Below, piece after piece: positions 62,803 to 64,000 of a stretch of 64,000 bases of DNA (the stretch's first letter is position 1; each line of letters starts with the position of its first letter). Made by a program: the position numbers and the translations under genes. Under the pieces are notes generated by a model. That model was not told the DNA's origin and did no database searches. It saw only the letters and a list, made by a program, of their open reading frames with translations. Location: NCBI GenBank assembly GCA_965660875.1, contig CBFIBQ010000002.1:62001-126000 (forward strand), in the 5' to 3' direction. The stretch is from UBA6770 sp965660875. GTDB taxonomy: Bacteria > Bacteroidota > Bacteroidia > Flavobacteriales_G > Salibacteraceae.

Positions 62803-64000
62803 GTGTCGAAAACAATTTTTGAAGTACTAAAAAAGTATTGGGGCTTTGACAGCTTCAGGAGCAAACAGGAGGAGGTAATTCTTTCTGTTTTGGCTGGAAA
62901 AGACACTTTGGCTCTGTTGCCTACTGGCGGTGGAAAGTCGCTGTGTTTTCAGTTGCCCGGTTTAGTATTAGGTGGCTGCACAATTGTAGTATCGCCACTC
63001 ATTTCATTAATGAAGGACCAGGTAGCTCAACTAAAAAAGAGGGGCGTAAATGCAACTTGTATCGTTTCTGGAATGTCAAAAACTGCCGTAGACCAAGCTC
63101 TGGACAATTGCATATACGGAAAGACAAAATTTTTGTATGTGTCTCCCGAACGCTTGAGAACGGATTTATTTCAAGCACGACTACCTGCTATTAATTGTAA
63201 TCTTTTAGTTGTTGATGAAGCGCATTGCATTTCTCAATGGGGGTATGATTTTAGACCAGAGTACCTGTTAATTGGAGAAACAAGAAAGTTACTACCCAAA
63301 GTGCCCATTATTGCACTTACGGCTACTGCCACCGTTGAGGTAGCTCAAGATATACAAGAAAAATTAAACTTTGAGGCGCCTAATCTGATTCAGAAGAGTT
63401 TTGCACGTTCGAATCTGGCGTATATAATGAAGCCCGAGTTTGATAAACTGCAGCGAGTTGAGCGGATTATTGAAAAAACGGGAGGTTCAGGAATTGTTTA
63501 TGTGCAGAGTAGGTTACGATCTGAAGAATATGCTCAATTGCTTATTCAACGCGGAATATCAGCTAGAGCTTATCATGCTGGACTGGATGCTCATGAGCGA
63601 TCCATCGTGCAAGGACAATGGGTAAAAAACGAAATTCAGGTAATGGTGGCCACCAATGCATTTGGGATGGGAATTGATAAGCCAGACGTTCGGTGGGTGG
63701 TGCACTTCGACATTCCCCCAAACCCAGAATCTTATTTTCAAGAGGCGGGCAGAGCAGGAAGGGATGAAAATAAAGCCTACGCCGTCTTGCTCTACAATAA
63801 GAACGATTTATCGGCATTAACCGATCGTGTGGAGAGGAGCTATCCGCCTAAAGACATAATAAAAACTGTGTACGCAGCGCTTATGAACCATTTAAAACTT
63901 GCAATCGGTGCAGGAGAAAATGAAATTCATTCGTTTAGTTTATCCATATTAAAAGAAAGAACGGAGCTGAGCAGATCGGAGCTGAAATCAGCTTTAAAAA
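62803..64000 (+). CDS. recQ: RecQ family ATP-dependent DNA helicase, partial at window end
   Basis: A superfamily 2 3'-5' DNA helicase for recombination and repair, of which the first 399 residues lie inside the window. The start is GTG at 62803, with an in-frame TGA 6 bases upstream and no ATG in its place. Motifs in order are PTGGGKSLCFQ (I), PLISLMKDQ (Ia), DEAHCISQWG (II), ALTATAT (III), YHAGLD (IV), VATNAFGMGIDKPDVR (V) and QEAGRAGRD (VI). The zinc-binding, winged-helix and HRDC regions, if any, lie beyond 64000. Confidence 0.92.
   Translation, partial: MSKTIFEVLKKYWGFDSFRSKQEEVILSVLAGKDTLALLPTGGGKSLCFQLPGLVLGGCTIVVSPLISLMKDQVAQLKKRGVNATCIVSGMSKTAVDQALDNCIYGKTKFLYVSPERLRTDLFQARLPAINCNLLVVDEAHCISQWGYDFRPEYLLIGETRKLLPKVPIIALTATATVEVAQDIQEKLNFEAPNLIQKSFARSNLAYIMKPEFDKLQRVERIIEKTGGSGIVYVQSRLRSEEYAQLLIQRGISARAYHAGLDAHERSIVQGQWVKNEIQVMVATNAFGMGIDKPDVRWVVHFDIPPNPESYFQEAGRAGRDENKAYAVLLYNKNDLSALTDRVERSYPPKDIIKTVYAALMNHLKLAIGAGENEIHSFSLSILKERTELSRSELKSALK

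Noticed and set aside
62943..63194. ORF of 83 codons near the window end
   Set aside because: It is a shadow of the recQ frame, which carries all helicase motifs.

Overview
The window looks like a chromosomal segment of a marine-type Bacteroidota bacterium, probably Flavobacteriales (inference). The signs are low G+C, TAnnTTTG promoter elements with almost no Shine-Dalgarno sequences, type IX secretion sorting domains (50297-51163 and 58492-61218), a fused IcmF mutase, a Wzi-type capsule porin, WG-repeat and YaiO-type proteins, and SPOR-domain fusions. I saw no rRNA, tRNA, CRISPR array or insertion sequence.

Region A (1-9844) is the most unusual part: a lasso-peptide-like RiPP locus. It holds a PF14907-type nucleotidyltransferase, cut by the window edge; a protein joining a sulfotransferase domain to a complete lasso B2 transglutaminase-like leader peptidase; a second sulfotransferase; an HPr-kinase-like kinase; a third sulfotransferase; an asparagine-synthetase-like macrolactam cyclase without its glutaminase cysteine; a 57-residue candidate precursor that overlaps the cyclase gene; and, convergent to these, a PqqD-like leader-binding protein overlapping a permease fused to FG-GAP/VCBS repeats and an ASPIC/UnbV domain. 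The precursor ends in Ser, the residue phosphorylated by HPrK-like kinases in paeninodin-type clusters. Three sulfotransferase domains suggest that the product, or a linked polymer, may be sulfated.

Region B (9853-16144) continues the accessory character: a two-gene unit with an HTTM-like membrane protein, a 2-oxoglutarate/Fe(II) oxygenase paired with a DSD-motif glycosyltransferase-like protein, a second HPrK-like gene followed by two more hydroxylase-like genes, and a second glycosyltransferase paralogue. It may be tailoring functions for region A or a bridge to the polysaccharide locus.

Region C (15179-40489) is a long minus-strand surface polysaccharide locus. Read 5' to 3' it has a SPOR outer-membrane protein, Wza-like export lipoprotein, Wzc-like kinase, flippase, two nucleotidyltransferase-fold proteins, GT4 enzymes, methyltransferases, an O-antigen polymerase-like protein, AsnB, a bi-domain dehydrogenase, an alpha/alpha-toroid protein, a DUF354 protein, a sugar transferase, a Wzi-like porin and WecB.

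Region D (40577-51163) holds a small membrane protein, a BadF-type kinase, a CheY-like regulator, a three-gene unit (TPR/YaiO barrel, HEAT protein, PgaC-like glycosyltransferase fused to SPOR) that looks like a second exopolysaccharide system, an unknown membrane-anchored protein, a LytTR regulator, an Hpt protein and a small type IX secreted protein. Region E (51299-64000) is mostly core or secreted functions: IcmF, an MFS transporter, a WG-repeat protein, a large BNR-repeat type IX secreted protein, DinB and TPR proteins, and the start of RecQ.

Several genes have a -7-like TAnnTTTG element only 4-9 bases before the start codon, which predicts leaderless or nearly leaderless transcripts.
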